Of a stretch of 64,000 nucleotides of DNA, positions 16,707 through 26,500 are shown one piece after another. The DNA comes from Streptomyces xylophagus. GTDB lineage: Bacteria > Actinomycetota > Actinomycetes > Streptomycetales > Streptomycetaceae. The position numbers and the translations under genes were made by a program. Positions within the stretch are counted from its first letter, which is position 1, and the number at the start of each line of letters is the position of its first letter. Where the stretch lies: contig NZ_JNWO01000009.1 of the NCBI RefSeq assembly GCF_000716435.1, positions 186,001-250,000 on the forward strand, given 5' to 3'. The notes beneath the pieces were generated by a model. The model saw nothing but the letters and a program-made list of their open reading frames with translations, ran no database searches and was not told the origin of the DNA.

Positions 16707-17309
16707 TCACGCGACCGGCTTGTCCCACACGGCCACGAAGCGCCACAGGAGCCGTCGCCGGAAACGGGCGCCGGGCAGCAGGCGCCGGACGGCTTCTCGG
16801 GCCTCTCCCCAGCACATCGCCGAGTCCTCGATGGGCATGCCCTCGGGTCCGCGTTTCCCGCCGTTCCGTCGCGCCAGGAACCGGCTGACGGGCAGCCCGC
16901 AGCCGCTGATCACCCAGTCCAGGAACGTCCGGTTGTACGCCAGGCCGACGATCACCAGTCGGCCGCCGGGTGCGAGCAGACTCACCAGTCGTGCCACGGC
17001 GTCCTCGAACTCCGTGTGGTGGACGACGGCGACCGCGCTGACGAAGTCGTACTTGCCTTCGTCGAGTGCGGTGCCGGCGAGGTAGTCCGCCTCCACGAAG
17101 GTGACGTTTTCCGGCGTGTCCGCGCGGGCGAGCCGGATCATCTGCGGTGAGCGGTCGACGCCCGTCACGGATCCGGCTCTGCCCGCCAGCTTGCGGGCGA
17201 GCAGGCCGTCTCCGCAGCCGACGTCCAGGGCGGCGCGGCAGCCGTCGGGCACGGTGTCGACCACCACGGGGTGGTAGTGGACGTTGTGGTTCCAGTACGG
17301 GTCCGGCAT
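16707..17309 (-). CDS. Class I SAM-dependent methyltransferase
   Basis: The 200-residue protein has the SAM motif I AALDVGCGDGLLARKL, the acidic motif II end GVDRSPQM, motif FVEADYL, motif IV FDFVSAVAVVHH-like (YDFVSAVAVVHH) and motif LLAPGGRLVIVGL. The C-terminus is Arg-rich (FRRRLLWRF). This is a UbiE/Methyltransf_11-type enzyme; the substrate is not readable. ATG at 17309. It follows nudC by 16 bases on the same strand, so the two form an operon. No role in NAD metabolism can be claimed from that alone. Confidence 0.85.
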   Translation of the reverse strand: MPDPYWNHNVHYHPVVVDTVPDGCRAALDVGCGDGLLARKLAGRAGSVTGVDRSPQMIRLARADTPENVTFVEADYLAGTALDEGKYDFVSAVAVVHHTEFEDAVARLVSLLAPGGRLVIVGLAYNRTFLDWVISGCGLPVSRFLARRNGGKRGPEGMPIEDSAMCWGEAREAVRRLLPGARFRRRLLWRFVAVWDKPVA

Positions 17310-17325
17310 CCGCGCCCCGGTCGCC

Positions 17326-18270
17326 TCAGACGAAGGTTCGCGTCGGCAGCGGCTTGCCGTACCAGAGCTCGATCAGTCGGGCCGCGATGGAGATGCCGTA
17401 CGGGGGCAGCACCTCTTCGGACTCGAAGGCGGCGCGCAGTTCCTCGCGGGAGAACCAGCGGGCCTCGTGGATCTCGTCGCCGTCGACGTTGATGTCGGTC
17501 GAGGTGGCGCGGGCCATGAAGCCCAGCATGAGGCTGGACGGGAAGGGCCAGGGCTGGCTGGCGACGTACTCGACGTGGCCGACGGTGATGCCTGCCTCCT
17601 CGAAGACCTCGCGGCGCACCGACTGCTCGATGGACTCGCCGGGCTCCACGAAGCCGGCGAGTGTCGAGAAGCGGCCCTCGGGCCAGTGGACCTGGCGGCC
17701 GAGCAGGATGCGGTCCTCCTCGTCGGTGACGGCCATGATCACGGCGGGGTCGGTGCGCGGGTAGTGCTCGGCTCCGCAGGCGGGGCAGCGGCGGATGTGG
17801 CCGGCCGCGGCGATCACCGTGCGCTCACCGCAGCGGGAGCAGAAGCGGTGCAGGCGCTGCCAGTTCTCCAGGGCGACCGCGTGCACCATCAGGCCCACGT
17901 CCCGGGGCGACAGCAGCAGGCCCGCCTCGCGCAGGCCCGCAGCGCGCGCCGACTGGTCGATACGGCCGGGGAGGGCGTCCTTCTGGAGGGCGAAGTAGCT
18001 CACGCCGTCGTCGTCGGTGCCCAGGAAGTAGCGGTGCGCCTCGGTGAGGGGGGCCTCGAAGGACGGGGTCATGACGAGTTCGGTCTTGCCGTCGGGTGTC
18101 TCGTCGATGAGGACCTGGCCGCCGGAGACCACGAAGCAGCGGGTGGTGGGGTGGCTCCACGCCGCGGCGAGCCAGGCCTCGTCGAGCCGGTGGTGGGCGG
18201 CTCGGTCGATGCCGCTCGGGGCGGTGAGCGAGATGGGTCGGTCGGCTGTGTGGTCGGTCCAGGTGGTCAC
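17326..18270 (-). CDS. nudC: NudC: NAD(H) pyrophosphatase / RNA de-NADding Nudix hydrolase
   Basis: The 314-residue protein has the NudC layout. A divergent N-terminal domain is followed by a zinc ribbon (CSRCGE ... CPACGAEHYPRTDP) and a canonical Nudix box (GFVEPGESIEQ then SVRREVFEEAGI), with the NADH-specific SQPWPFPSSLM motif after the box. It cleaves NADH to NMNH and AMP and can remove NAD caps from RNA. GTG at 18270 with GGAAG six bases upstream. Equivalent to Rv3199c. It is cotranscribed with the methyltransferase downstream. Several long overlapping frames here are shadows. Confidence 0.95.
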   Translation of the reverse strand: MTTWTDHTADRPISLTAPSGIDRAAHHRLDEAWLAAAWSHPTTRCFVVSGGQVLIDETPDGKTELVMTPSFEAPLTEAHRYFLGTDDDGVSYFALQKDALPGRIDQSARAAGLREAGLLLSPRDVGLMVHAVALENWQRLHRFCSRCGERTVIAAAGHIRRCPACGAEHYPRTDPAVIMAVTDEEDRILLGRQVHWPEGRFSTLAGFVEPGESIEQSVRREVFEEAGITVGHVEYVASQPWPFPSSLMLGFMARATSTDINVDGDEIHEARWFSREELRAAFESEEVLPPYGISIAARLIELWYGKPLPTRTFV

Positions 18271-18425
18271 GGGTGCTTCCAACTCCCCCGGCAATGCGGA
18301 TTGTTTCGGCGGGCGGTTCAGCGGGACGTTCGGCAGGCGGCGACCGGGTCCGGCGGGGACGGGGCGGGCGGGGCGGTTCTTCCAGTGTGCCCGCGCGTAT
18401 TGCCGTTCCGGATCGCTCGGGGTCG

Positions 18426-19838
18426 TCAGGGCGCACGGCGCCAGGTGTCTGCGAGGTCTCCCCACAGGTGGGCGGTGGTTTCGACGCCCTTCAGGAGGAG
18501 GTCGAGTTCGACCTTCTCGTTCGGGGCGTGCCAGCCGTCGGAGGGGACGGAGATGCCCAGGAAGAGGACGGGTGCTCCGAGGACTTCCTGGAGGTCGGCT
18601 GCCGGTCCGGAGCCGCCCTCGCGGGTGAACAGGACGGGCTTCTCGAAGGCGCGGGCCATGGCGCGGACGACGGACTGCAGGGCCGGGTGGTCCAGAGGTG
18701 TCAGGCACGGGCGCGTGGCCGCGCTGAAGGTGATCTCCTGCCGGATTCCGGCGGGCACCTGCTGGGCGGCCCAGGCTCGGACGACCTTCTCGATGTGGTC
18801 GGGGTCCTGTCCCGCGACCAGCCGGAAGGAGAGCTTCACCATGGCCGAGGACGGGACGATCGTCTTGCTGCCCGGGCCTTGGTAGCCGCCGCCGATGCCG
18901 TTGACCTCGGCGGTGGGGCGGGCCCAGATGCGCTCCAGGGTGGTGTGCCCGGCCTCTCCCTGGATGGCGTACGACTTGGCGGTGCGCAGCCACTCCTTCT
19001 CGTCGAAGGGCAGTTCGGCGAAGAGGGCGCGCTCCTGGTCGGTGAGTTCGACGATGCCGTCGTAGAAGCCGGGGACCGCCACGCGTGCGTGCTCGTCGTG
19101 GAGTGCGGCCACGAGGCGGGCGGCGGCGGTCGCCGGGTTGGGCACGGCGCCGCCGAAGGAGCCGGAGTGGATGTCCTGGTCGGGGCCCTGCAGCCGGATC
19201 TCGCACTCGGCGAGGCCGCGCATGCCGGTGCACACCGTGGGGGTGTCCTCGGACCACATGCCGGTGTCGGAGACGATCACGGCGTCGGCGGCGAGCCGGC
19301 CGGCGTGTTCCTCGACGAGCGCCCGGAAGTGCGGGGAGCCGGACTCCTCCTCGCCCTCGACGAGCAGCTTCAGGTGGACGGCGGGGGCGGTGCGGCCGGT
19401 GGCGGCGAGGTGGGCGCGGACGCCGAGTGTGTGGAAGAACACCTGACCCTTGTCGTCGGCCGCGCCGCGCGCGTAGAGGCGGTTCCCGCGGACGACGGGC
19501 TCGAAGGGTTCGCTGTCCCAGCCGTCCTCGCGGGCGGCGGGCTGGACGTCGTGATGGCCGTAGACGAGGACCGTGGGTGCCTCGGGGTCGTCCGAGGGCC
19601 ACTCGGCGAAGACGGCGGGGGCGCCCGGGGTCGGCCAGACCTCGACGGTCGGGAAGCCGGTCTTTCGAAGTGCGGCGGCGAGCCAGTCGGCGCTGCGCCG
19701 GACGTCGGGCGCGTGGTCGGGCTGCGCCGACACGGACGGGATGCGCAGCCACTCGGCGAGGTCGTCGAGGAAGACCGCGCGGTGCTGCTCGATGTACGTG
19801 CGGACCGCGCTGACGGCACTGTCAACGGTGTGGCTCAT
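18426..19838 (-). CDS. M20 family dipeptidase / metallopeptidase
   Basis: The 470-residue protein shows the M20 metal centre: VYGHHDVQPA (His ligand and catalytic Asp), RGAADDKGQ (bridging Asp) and LLVEGEEESGSP (general base Glu and ligand Glu). VSDTGMW and a lid domain (GPDQDIHSGSFGGAVPNPA) carry the usual second His. These cytosolic enzymes cut dipeptides such as Cys-Gly or Xaa-His. ATG at 19838. It lies between adnB and nudC on the same strand; the gap to adnB (about 70 bases) allows cotranscription. Confidence 0.92.
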   Translation of the reverse strand: MSHTVDSAVSAVRTYIEQHRAVFLDDLAEWLRIPSVSAQPDHAPDVRRSADWLAAALRKTGFPTVEVWPTPGAPAVFAEWPSDDPEAPTVLVYGHHDVQPAAREDGWDSEPFEPVVRGNRLYARGAADDKGQVFFHTLGVRAHLAATGRTAPAVHLKLLVEGEEESGSPHFRALVEEHAGRLAADAVIVSDTGMWSEDTPTVCTGMRGLAECEIRLQGPDQDIHSGSFGGAVPNPATAAARLVAALHDEHARVAVPGFYDGIVELTDQERALFAELPFDEKEWLRTAKSYAIQGEAGHTTLERIWARPTAEVNGIGGGYQGPGSKTIVPSSAMVKLSFRLVAGQDPDHIEKVVRAWAAQQVPAGIRQEITFSAATRPCLTPLDHPALQSVVRAMARAFEKPVLFTREGGSGPAADLQEVLGAPVLFLGISVPSDGWHAPNEKVELDLLLKGVETTAHLWGDLADTWRRAP

Positions 19839-19908
19839 GGTCACGAGCCTATCGGCCCGCACTGACATCCTCGGTGGGCGGTTCCTCACAGTTTGCTTGC
19901 GCGCCCGG

Positions 19909-22900
19909 CTAATCGCCCTGGACGCCCGGCTCCTCCAGCAGCAGCCGCTCCAGTGCGACCCGGTCCGGAAGCCCCTCGGGCCGGACGACCTCGCCGCCGC
20001 GCACGTACAGGAACGCGGCCGTCACCGCCTCCAGGGGCACGCCCTGCCGCTCGGCCCACGCCACCCGGTAGATCGCGAGCTGGAGCGGGTCGGCGGTGCG
20101 GGTGCGGCTGGTCTTCCAGTCGAGGATCTCGTACGTCGCCGCGTCGCCGTCGCCCTGTTTGTAGACGGCGTCGATACGGCCCCGTACGACGCGGCCGGCG
20201 ATCGCGAGCTCGAAGGGGCTCTCGACGCGGTAGGGCGTGCGCCGGGCGTACTCGGTGCGCTCGAAGGCTTCCTTGAGGGCCTCCAGGTCGCGTTCGTCGG
20301 CGATCTCCGCGTCGCTGCCGGGCAGTTCCTCCGGCTCCAGCATGGGCAGGGTCAGCGCTTCGAAGCGTGATTCCACCCAGGCGTGGAAGCGGGTGCCCCG
20401 ACGTGCGGCGGGTTGCGGGGGGTGCGGCATGGGGCGCGCGAGTTCCTGCGCGAGCCCGTCCGGGTCGGCCGCGAGGAGCAGGAGCTGAGTGGCGGTCAGA
20501 GAAGTCGGCAAGGGTACGTCGGTGACGCTCCGGCGGGCGCGCAGGAGTTCGCCGGTGAGTGCGTCGAGGTCGCGGTCCCAGGAGGCGATGGCGCGGGCTT
20601 CCTCGGCTGTGAGGGGCGTGCCGGGCGGTTCCGTGGGGTGCGGGCGTGCGCCCCCTGGCGCACTGGAGTGTTCGACGGGGTGGGGGGCCGCCGCCTGGTG
20701 CGGGACGGTCGGGCGGTCCGTGGTCCAGGCGTCCCAGTCGGCGGGGTCGTCCTCCGGGGGGCCGTCCTGGGCATCAAGGGGGACTTCCTCATAAGGAGGC
20801 TCGTCGTAGGGCGGTTCGTCGTCCTCCGGTGGCGGCGGCCAGTCGGGGTCGTCGTGAGCGTTCGGGTCGTGGGTGGCCGCGGGGTGGCCCTCGTCGTGGG
20901 AGGCGAGGTACTCCAGGTGGTCCATGACCATCTTGGCGGCCTCGTGGCGGTGGACCATCGCCACGTCGTCCAGGGGCAGCGGCCAGGCCTGGTCGGCGGT
21001 CGCCGCGTGCAGGACGGGGTTCTCCTCGCCCTCCTCGGGCTGGTCCGCCCAGGCCTCGATCTCGCCGTACCCGGCGGCGCAGTGGTCGTACAGGGCCTGC
21101 AGGAAGTCGGAGGGGCCGCGGGGCTTCTTCTGGGTGGGGCCCCACCAGTGGCCGGAGCCGAGCAGCAGGGAGCGGGGGCGGGTGAAGGTGACGTAGCCGA
21201 GGCGGAGTTCCTCGGTGTGCTGGTGGTCCTTCATGGCCTCGTGGAAGGCCTTGAGGCCTCTGGAGTCCCAGGAGGCGACGTCGGGCAGGGTGGCGGTGTC
21301 GCCGCGCAGGGCGTGCGGCAGGACCTTGCCCTGGGCGGTCCACTTCTCGCGGCCCTGGCTGCTGGGGAAGGTCCCGGTGACCAGGCCTGGGACGGCCACG
21401 ACGTCCCACTCCAGGCCCTTGGACTTGTGGGCGGTGAGGACCTTGACGGTGTTCTCGCCGCCGGGCAGGGCGTTGTCGAGGCCCTTCTCGTACTGGGCAG
21501 CGGTGCGCAGGAAGCCGAGGAAGGCCAGCAGGGTCGCCTCGCCGTCGCCGGCGGCGAAGGAGGCGGCGACGTCCAGGAAGTTCGACAGGGTCTCGCGGCG
21601 GCGGGCGGCCAGGGCGTGCGGGGATGCCGCCAGTTCGACCTCCAGGCCGGTGACGGCGAGCACGCGGTGCAGGACGTCCATCAGGGGGTCGGACAGGGAG
21701 CGGCGCAGGTCGCGCAGCTCGGTGGCCAGGCGGGCGAAGCGCACGCGCGCGTCCGGCGAGAAGGGCAGCCCGTCGTCGTCCCCGGTGCCGTCGGCGCCGT
21801 ACAGGGGTGTCTCCAGGAACGTGTCGAGGGCGTCGGCGAGCGATATCACCTCGGAGGGGTCGACCCCCTCGACGGCCTCGGCGAGTCGGCGGTCCGGGTC
21901 GTCGTCGGCCCCCACGCGTGTGTGCGCCACGAGGAGCCGGGCGCGCCGTCCCAGGAGGGCGAGGTCGCGGGGGCCGATGCGCCAGCGCGGGCCGGTCAGC
22001 AGCCGGACCAGGGAGGCGTTGGCGCCGGGGTCCTGGAGGACTTCGCAGACGGCGACGAGGTCGGCGACCTCGGGCAGGTGCAGCAGCCCGGAGAGCCCGA
22101 CCACCTCGACCGGGATGTCGCGGGCCACGAGGGCACCCTGGATCTCGGCGAAGTCGGTGGCCGTCCTGCACAGGACGGCGATCTCGCCGGGCGCCTTCCC
22201 GGTCCGTACGAGGTGGGCGACGGAGTCGGCGAGCCAGTCGATCTCCTCGGCGTGGGTGGTCAGCAGCGCGCAGCGCACCATGCCGTCGCGCTCGGCGCCG
22301 GGGGCCGGGCGGAGGGCCTCCACGCCCGCGTGCATGGCGCGCAGGGGTTCCGCGAGGCCGTTGGCGAGGTCGAGCAGGCGGCCGCCGCTGCGGCGGTTCT
22401 CGCTGAGCGCCTGGCGGGCGGCGCGGCGGCCGTCGGCGTGCGCGAAGTGCTCCGGGAAGTCGTCGAGGTTGGCGACTGACGCGCCGCGCCAGCCGTAGAT
22501 CGCCTGGCAGGGGTCGCCGACGGCGGTCACCGGGTGGCCCGTGCCGGCGCCGAACAGGCCTGCCAGGAGGATGCGTTGGGCGACCGAGGTGTCCTGGTAC
22601 TCGTCGAGCAGCACCACCCGGAACTCGTCGCGCAGGATGTCGCCGACCTCGGGGCGGGTGCGCGCCAGGGTCGCGGAGAGGGCGATCTGGTCGCCGAAGT
22701 CGAGCAGGTCGCGCTCGCGCTTGGCGGTGCGGTAGCGGCTCACCAGTTCGGTGAGTTCGCGGCGGGCGGCGGCCGCCTCGGGGACCTTGCGCAGCTCGGC
22801 GTTGCTGAGCTTGCGGCCTTCCAGGTCACGCAGCAGCTCGGCGTCGTACGCGCGCAACTGCTCGGGGCGTACGAGGTGTTCGGACAGCTCGCCGTCGAGG

Positions 22901-23415
22901 GTGAGGAGGTCGCTGACGAGGTCGGGGAAGGAGCGGGTGAGTGCCGGGTAGGGGCCGGGGGCCTCGCGCAGCACACGCGCGGCGAGCTGGAAGCGGGTGG
23001 CGTCGGCGAGCAGGCGGGACGTCGGTTCGAGGCCGATGCGCAGGCCGTGGTCGGTCAGGAGGCGGCCGGCGAAGGCGTGGTAGGTCGAGATCACGGGCTC
23101 GCCCGGGGGGTTGTCCGGGTCGATGACGTCGGGGTCGGTGACGCCCGCCTTGATCAGCGCCTTGCGGACGCGCTCGGCGAGTTCACCGGCGGCCTTGTTG
23201 GTGAAGGTCAGGCCGAGGACCTGCTCGGGGGCGACCTGGCCGGTGCCGACGAGCCACACCACGCGGGCCGCCATCACCGTCGTCTTGCCCGACCCGGCGC
23301 CGGCCACGATCACCTGCGGGGCGGGCGGCGCGACGATGCAGGCCGTCTGCTCCGGGGTGAACGGGATGCCGAGGAGCTCCTTGAGCTGATCGGGATCGGT
23401 GATACGGGCGGGCAT
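19909..23415 (-). CDS. adnB: AdnB-like helicase-nuclease subunit
   Basis: About 1168 residues. A UvrD-type motor comes first: TPEQTACIV, Walker A VAGAGSGKTTVM, Walker B LLDEYQDT, GDPCQAIYGWRG and VGYV-type motif VI (LGYVTFTRPRSLLLG). A roughly 120-residue acidic, Pro-rich insert follows (DPDWPPPPEDDEPPYDEPP) and then a C-terminal RecB-type nuclease with GRIDAVYK and ILDWKTSRT, the Asp and Lys of the PD-(D/E)XK site. AdnAB resects double-strand breaks in actinobacteria (Rv3201c is AdnB). The start may instead be the GTG at 23439; neither has a good SD. It lies about 100 bases after adnA in one operon. Confidence 0.92.
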   Translation of the reverse strand: MPARITDPDQLKELLGIPFTPEQTACIVAPPAPQVIVAGAGSGKTTVMAARVVWLVGTGQVAPEQVLGLTFTNKAAGELAERVRKALIKAGVTDPDVIDPDNPPGEPVISTYHAFAGRLLTDHGLRIGLEPTSRLLADATRFQLAARVLREAPGPYPALTRSFPDLVSDLLTLDGELSEHLVRPEQLRAYDAELLRDLEGRKLSNAELRKVPEAAAARRELTELVSRYRTAKRERDLLDFGDQIALSATLARTRPEVGDILRDEFRVVLLDEYQDTSVAQRILLAGLFGAGTGHPVTAVGDPCQAIYGWRGASVANLDDFPEHFAHADGRRAARQALSENRRSGGRLLDLANGLAEPLRAMHAGVEALRPAPGAERDGMVRCALLTTHAEEIDWLADSVAHLVRTGKAPGEIAVLCRTATDFAEIQGALVARDIPVEVVGLSGLLHLPEVADLVAVCEVLQDPGANASLVRLLTGPRWRIGPRDLALLGRRARLLVAHTRVGADDDPDRRLAEAVEGVDPSEVISLADALDTFLETPLYGADGTGDDDGLPFSPDARVRFARLATELRDLRRSLSDPLMDVLHRVLAVTGLEVELAASPHALAARRRETLSNFLDVAASFAAGDGEATLLAFLGFLRTAAQYEKGLDNALPGGENTVKVLTAHKSKGLEWDVVAVPGLVTGTFPSSQGREKWTAQGKVLPHALRGDTATLPDVASWDSRGLKAFHEAMKDHQHTEELRLGYVTFTRPRSLLLGSGHWWGPTQKKPRGPSDFLQALYDHCAAGYGEIEAWADQPEEGEENPVLHAATADQAWPLPLDDVAMVHRHEAAKMVMDHLEYLASHDEGHPAATHDPNAHDDPDWPPPPEDDEPPYDEPPYEEVPLDAQDGPPEDDPADWDAWTTDRPTVPHQAAAPHPVEHSSAPGGARPHPTEPPGTPLTAEEARAIASWDRDLDALTGELLRARRSVTDVPLPTSLTATQLLLLAADPDGLAQELARPMPHPPQPAARRGTRFHAWVESRFEALTLPMLEPEELPGSDAEIADERDLEALKEAFERTEYARRTPYRVESPFELAIAGRVVRGRIDAVYKQGDGDAATYEILDWKTSRTRTADPLQLAIYRVAWAERQGVPLEAVTAAFLYVRGGEVVRPEGLPDRVALERLLLEEPGVQGD

Positions 23416-23515
23416 GTCGGAGAGGCTAGCGGCGGGCACTGACAGTCGAGGACCAATCGCCCTCAGAGGCAGAAGAAGCGCAGGTCAGCACATGTGGTGC
23501 GATACGTCACGCGGG

Positions 23516-26500
23516 TTACTCGACCACGTGTCGTCCCTCGGGGCGTGCACTGCAGGAGGCCCGGAACGCGCAGTGCGCGCAGTGCTGCCCGGCTGTGGGC
23601 GTGAAGCGTTCGTCGAGGACCTTGCCCGCGGCCGTGGCCAGCAGCTCACCGGCCCACTCCCCCTCCAGGGGCTCCTGGGCCTGCACCTTGGGCAGCGTCT
23701 CTCCGCCGTCCCGTTGCGCGGCGCCCTGGCGCAGCTGGACAAGTTCGGCGCCACCCGGTTCGGGGCGCACTCCGTCGAAGGCCTCGTCCACGGCGCCTTC
23801 GCGGACGGCGAGTTGGTAGACGGCGAGTTGGGGGTGGCGTTCCACCTCGCGGGCGGTCGGCGTCTGCTTGCCGGTCTTGAAGTCGACGACGTAGGCGCGT
23901 CCTTCGCCGTCGGTCTCGACACGGTCCATGGAGCCGCGGATGCGCACTTCGTAGTCGCCCGCTTCGAGAGTGACGTCGAAGTCGTGCTCACTGGCGACCG
24001 GCGTACGGCCGGTGCGGACACCGTTGGAGTCGACGTGCCACTTCAGGAAGCGTTCGAGCGCCACACGCGCGTTGTCCTTCTCCTGCGCCGACTTCCAGGG
24101 GGCGTCGAAGGCGAGCGCGTTCCACACCGTATCGAGGCGCTCCATGAGGACGGCGAGGTCGGCGGGGGTGCGTCCGGAGGCGACCTCGTCGGCGAGGACG
24201 TGCACCACGTTCCCGAAGCCCTGGGCGGCGGTCGCGGGGGCGTCGGCCTTCACCTCGCGGCCCAAAAACCATTGCAGGGCGCAGGTGTTGGCGAGCTGGT
24301 CGAGGGCGCTTCCGGAGAGCACCACGGGCTGGTCGCGGTCGCGCAGCGGCACCTTGCTCTCGGTCGGCTCGAACATGCCCCACCAGCGGTACGGGTGCGC
24401 GGACGGGACCAACGGGCGGCCGTCCTCGTCGGCGAGCGCGGCCAGCCGGGCCAGCCTCCGCGCGGCGGCTTCCCTGAGGGTGGCGGACACGCGCGGGTCG
24501 ACGGTCGTGGCGCGCAGCTCGGCGACCAGCGCGGCGACGGACAGCGGGCGGCGCGGGCGGCCGGTGACGTCCTTGGGCTCGACGCCGAGTTCCGTGAGGA
24601 AGCGGGACGGCTGGTCGCCGTCGTCCGCGGGTGCCTTCACGGCGGTGACGACGAGGCGTTCACGCGCGCGCGTGGCGGCGACGTAGAACAGGCGGCGTTC
24701 CTCGGCGAGGAGGGCTCCCGGAGTGAGCGGTTCGGCGAGTCCGTCGCGGCCGATGCGGTCGGCCTCCAGGAGGGAACCGCGTCGGCGCAGGTCCGGCCAG
24801 AGGCCCTCCTGGACGCCGGCCACGACGACCAGGCGCCACTCCAGGCCCTTGGAGCGGTGCGCGGTCATCAGGCGTACGGCGTCGGGTCGTACGGCGCGTC
24901 GTGTGAGGGTGTCGGCGGCGATGTCCTCGGCGTCGATCTCCTCCAGGAAGTTGAGGGCGCCCCGGCCACCGGTGCGCTCCTCCGCGCGGGCCGCCGTCGC
25001 GAACAGCGCGCAGACGGCGTCCAGGTCACGGTCCGCGTTGCGCCCGGCCGCGCCGCCGCGCCTGGCGGCCCGCTCCAGGCGCCCGGGCCACGGTGTGCCC
25101 TGCCAGAGGTCCCAGAGCGCCTCCTCGGCCGTACCGCCGCCCGCCAGGCGCTCCCTCGCCTTGCGCAGCAGCGCACCCAGGCGCTGGGCTCCACGCGCGT
25201 ACGTGGGGTCGTGCGCGACCAGCCGCTCCGGCTCGGCGAGCGCCCGCGCGAGCAACTCGTCCGAGGGTGGCGGCACGGCGTTGCCACCGGCCCGCTCCTC
25301 CTCGCGCAGCGCCCGGCCCAGGCGGCGCAGGTCGGCGGCGTCCATGGCGGCGAGGGGGGAGGCGAGCAGAGTGAGGGCGGTTTCGGTGTCGAGCCAGGAG
25401 GGGACGGCGGGTTCTTCGGAATCGGCTTTCACCGTGGCCTGTTCTTCGCCAGCTTCCGCCACCGTGTCTACGTCGTCGGCTTCCGCCATGGTCTGTTCGT
25501 CGTCGGCCTCCGCCATGGCGTCTACTGCGTCGACCTCCTCCTCCGGGGCTCGTGTGGCTTCCGTGTCGGCCTCGGGCCGTACCGCAGCCTCCGCTACCGC
25601 CACCGCCCGCAAGGCCGTCAGCAGTGGTGCCACCGCCGGTTCGTGGCGCAGGGGCAGGTCGTCGCCGTCGATGTCCAGGGGGACGCCGGCCGCCGTGAGG
25701 GCGCGTCGGACCGTGGGGATCGTACGGGAGCCGGCGCGTACCAGGACGGCCATGTCGCTCCAGGGGACGCCGTCCTCCAGGTGTGCCCTCCGGAGGATGT
25801 CGGCGATGTTGTCCAGCTCCGTGCCGGGGGTCGGGTACGTGTACACCTCGACGCGGCCGCCGTCCCGTACCGGGGACAGCTCGCGGTGGGCGCGCACCTT
25901 CTGTGCCGGGAGCCGGGTCAGGGGCATGCGCTGGGTCAGCAGCCGGGTGGCGGTGAGCAGGGCGGCGCCGGAGCGGCGGGAGGTCCGGAGCACCTCCACG
26001 GGGGCCGGGCTGCCGTCCGCGCGCGGGAAGGCGCTCGGGAAGTCCAGGATGCCGTTCACGTCGGCGCCCCGGAAGGTGTAGATCGACTGGTCGGGGTCGC
26101 CGAAGGCGACGAGGGTGCGTCCGCCGCCGGCGAGGGCGTGCAGCAGGCGTACCTGGGCCGGGTCGGTGTCCTGGTACTCGTCCACGAACACGGCGTCGTA
26201 CTGCGCGGCGAGTCGTTCGGCGGCTTCGGGGCGGTGGGCGAGGAGTACCGCGCGGTGGACGAGTTCGGCGTAGTCGAGCACTCCTTGGAGGTCGAGTACG
26301 TCGAGGTACTCGGCGAGGAACGCTGCGGCGGCGCGCCAGTCGGGGCGGCCGATGCGGCGGGCGAAGGCGTCCAGGGCGCGAGGGTCCAGGCCCAGTTCGC
26401 GACTGCGGGCGAGGACCGCGCGGACCTCGTCGGCGAAGCCGCGTGTGGTGAGGCAGGCCCGCAGTTCGTCGGGCCAGCGCACATGGGCGAGGCCGAGCTT

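Noticed and set aside
20383..22479. 698-codon plus-strand frame opposite adnB
   Set aside because: Shadow of adnB, no domain and poor codon pattern.
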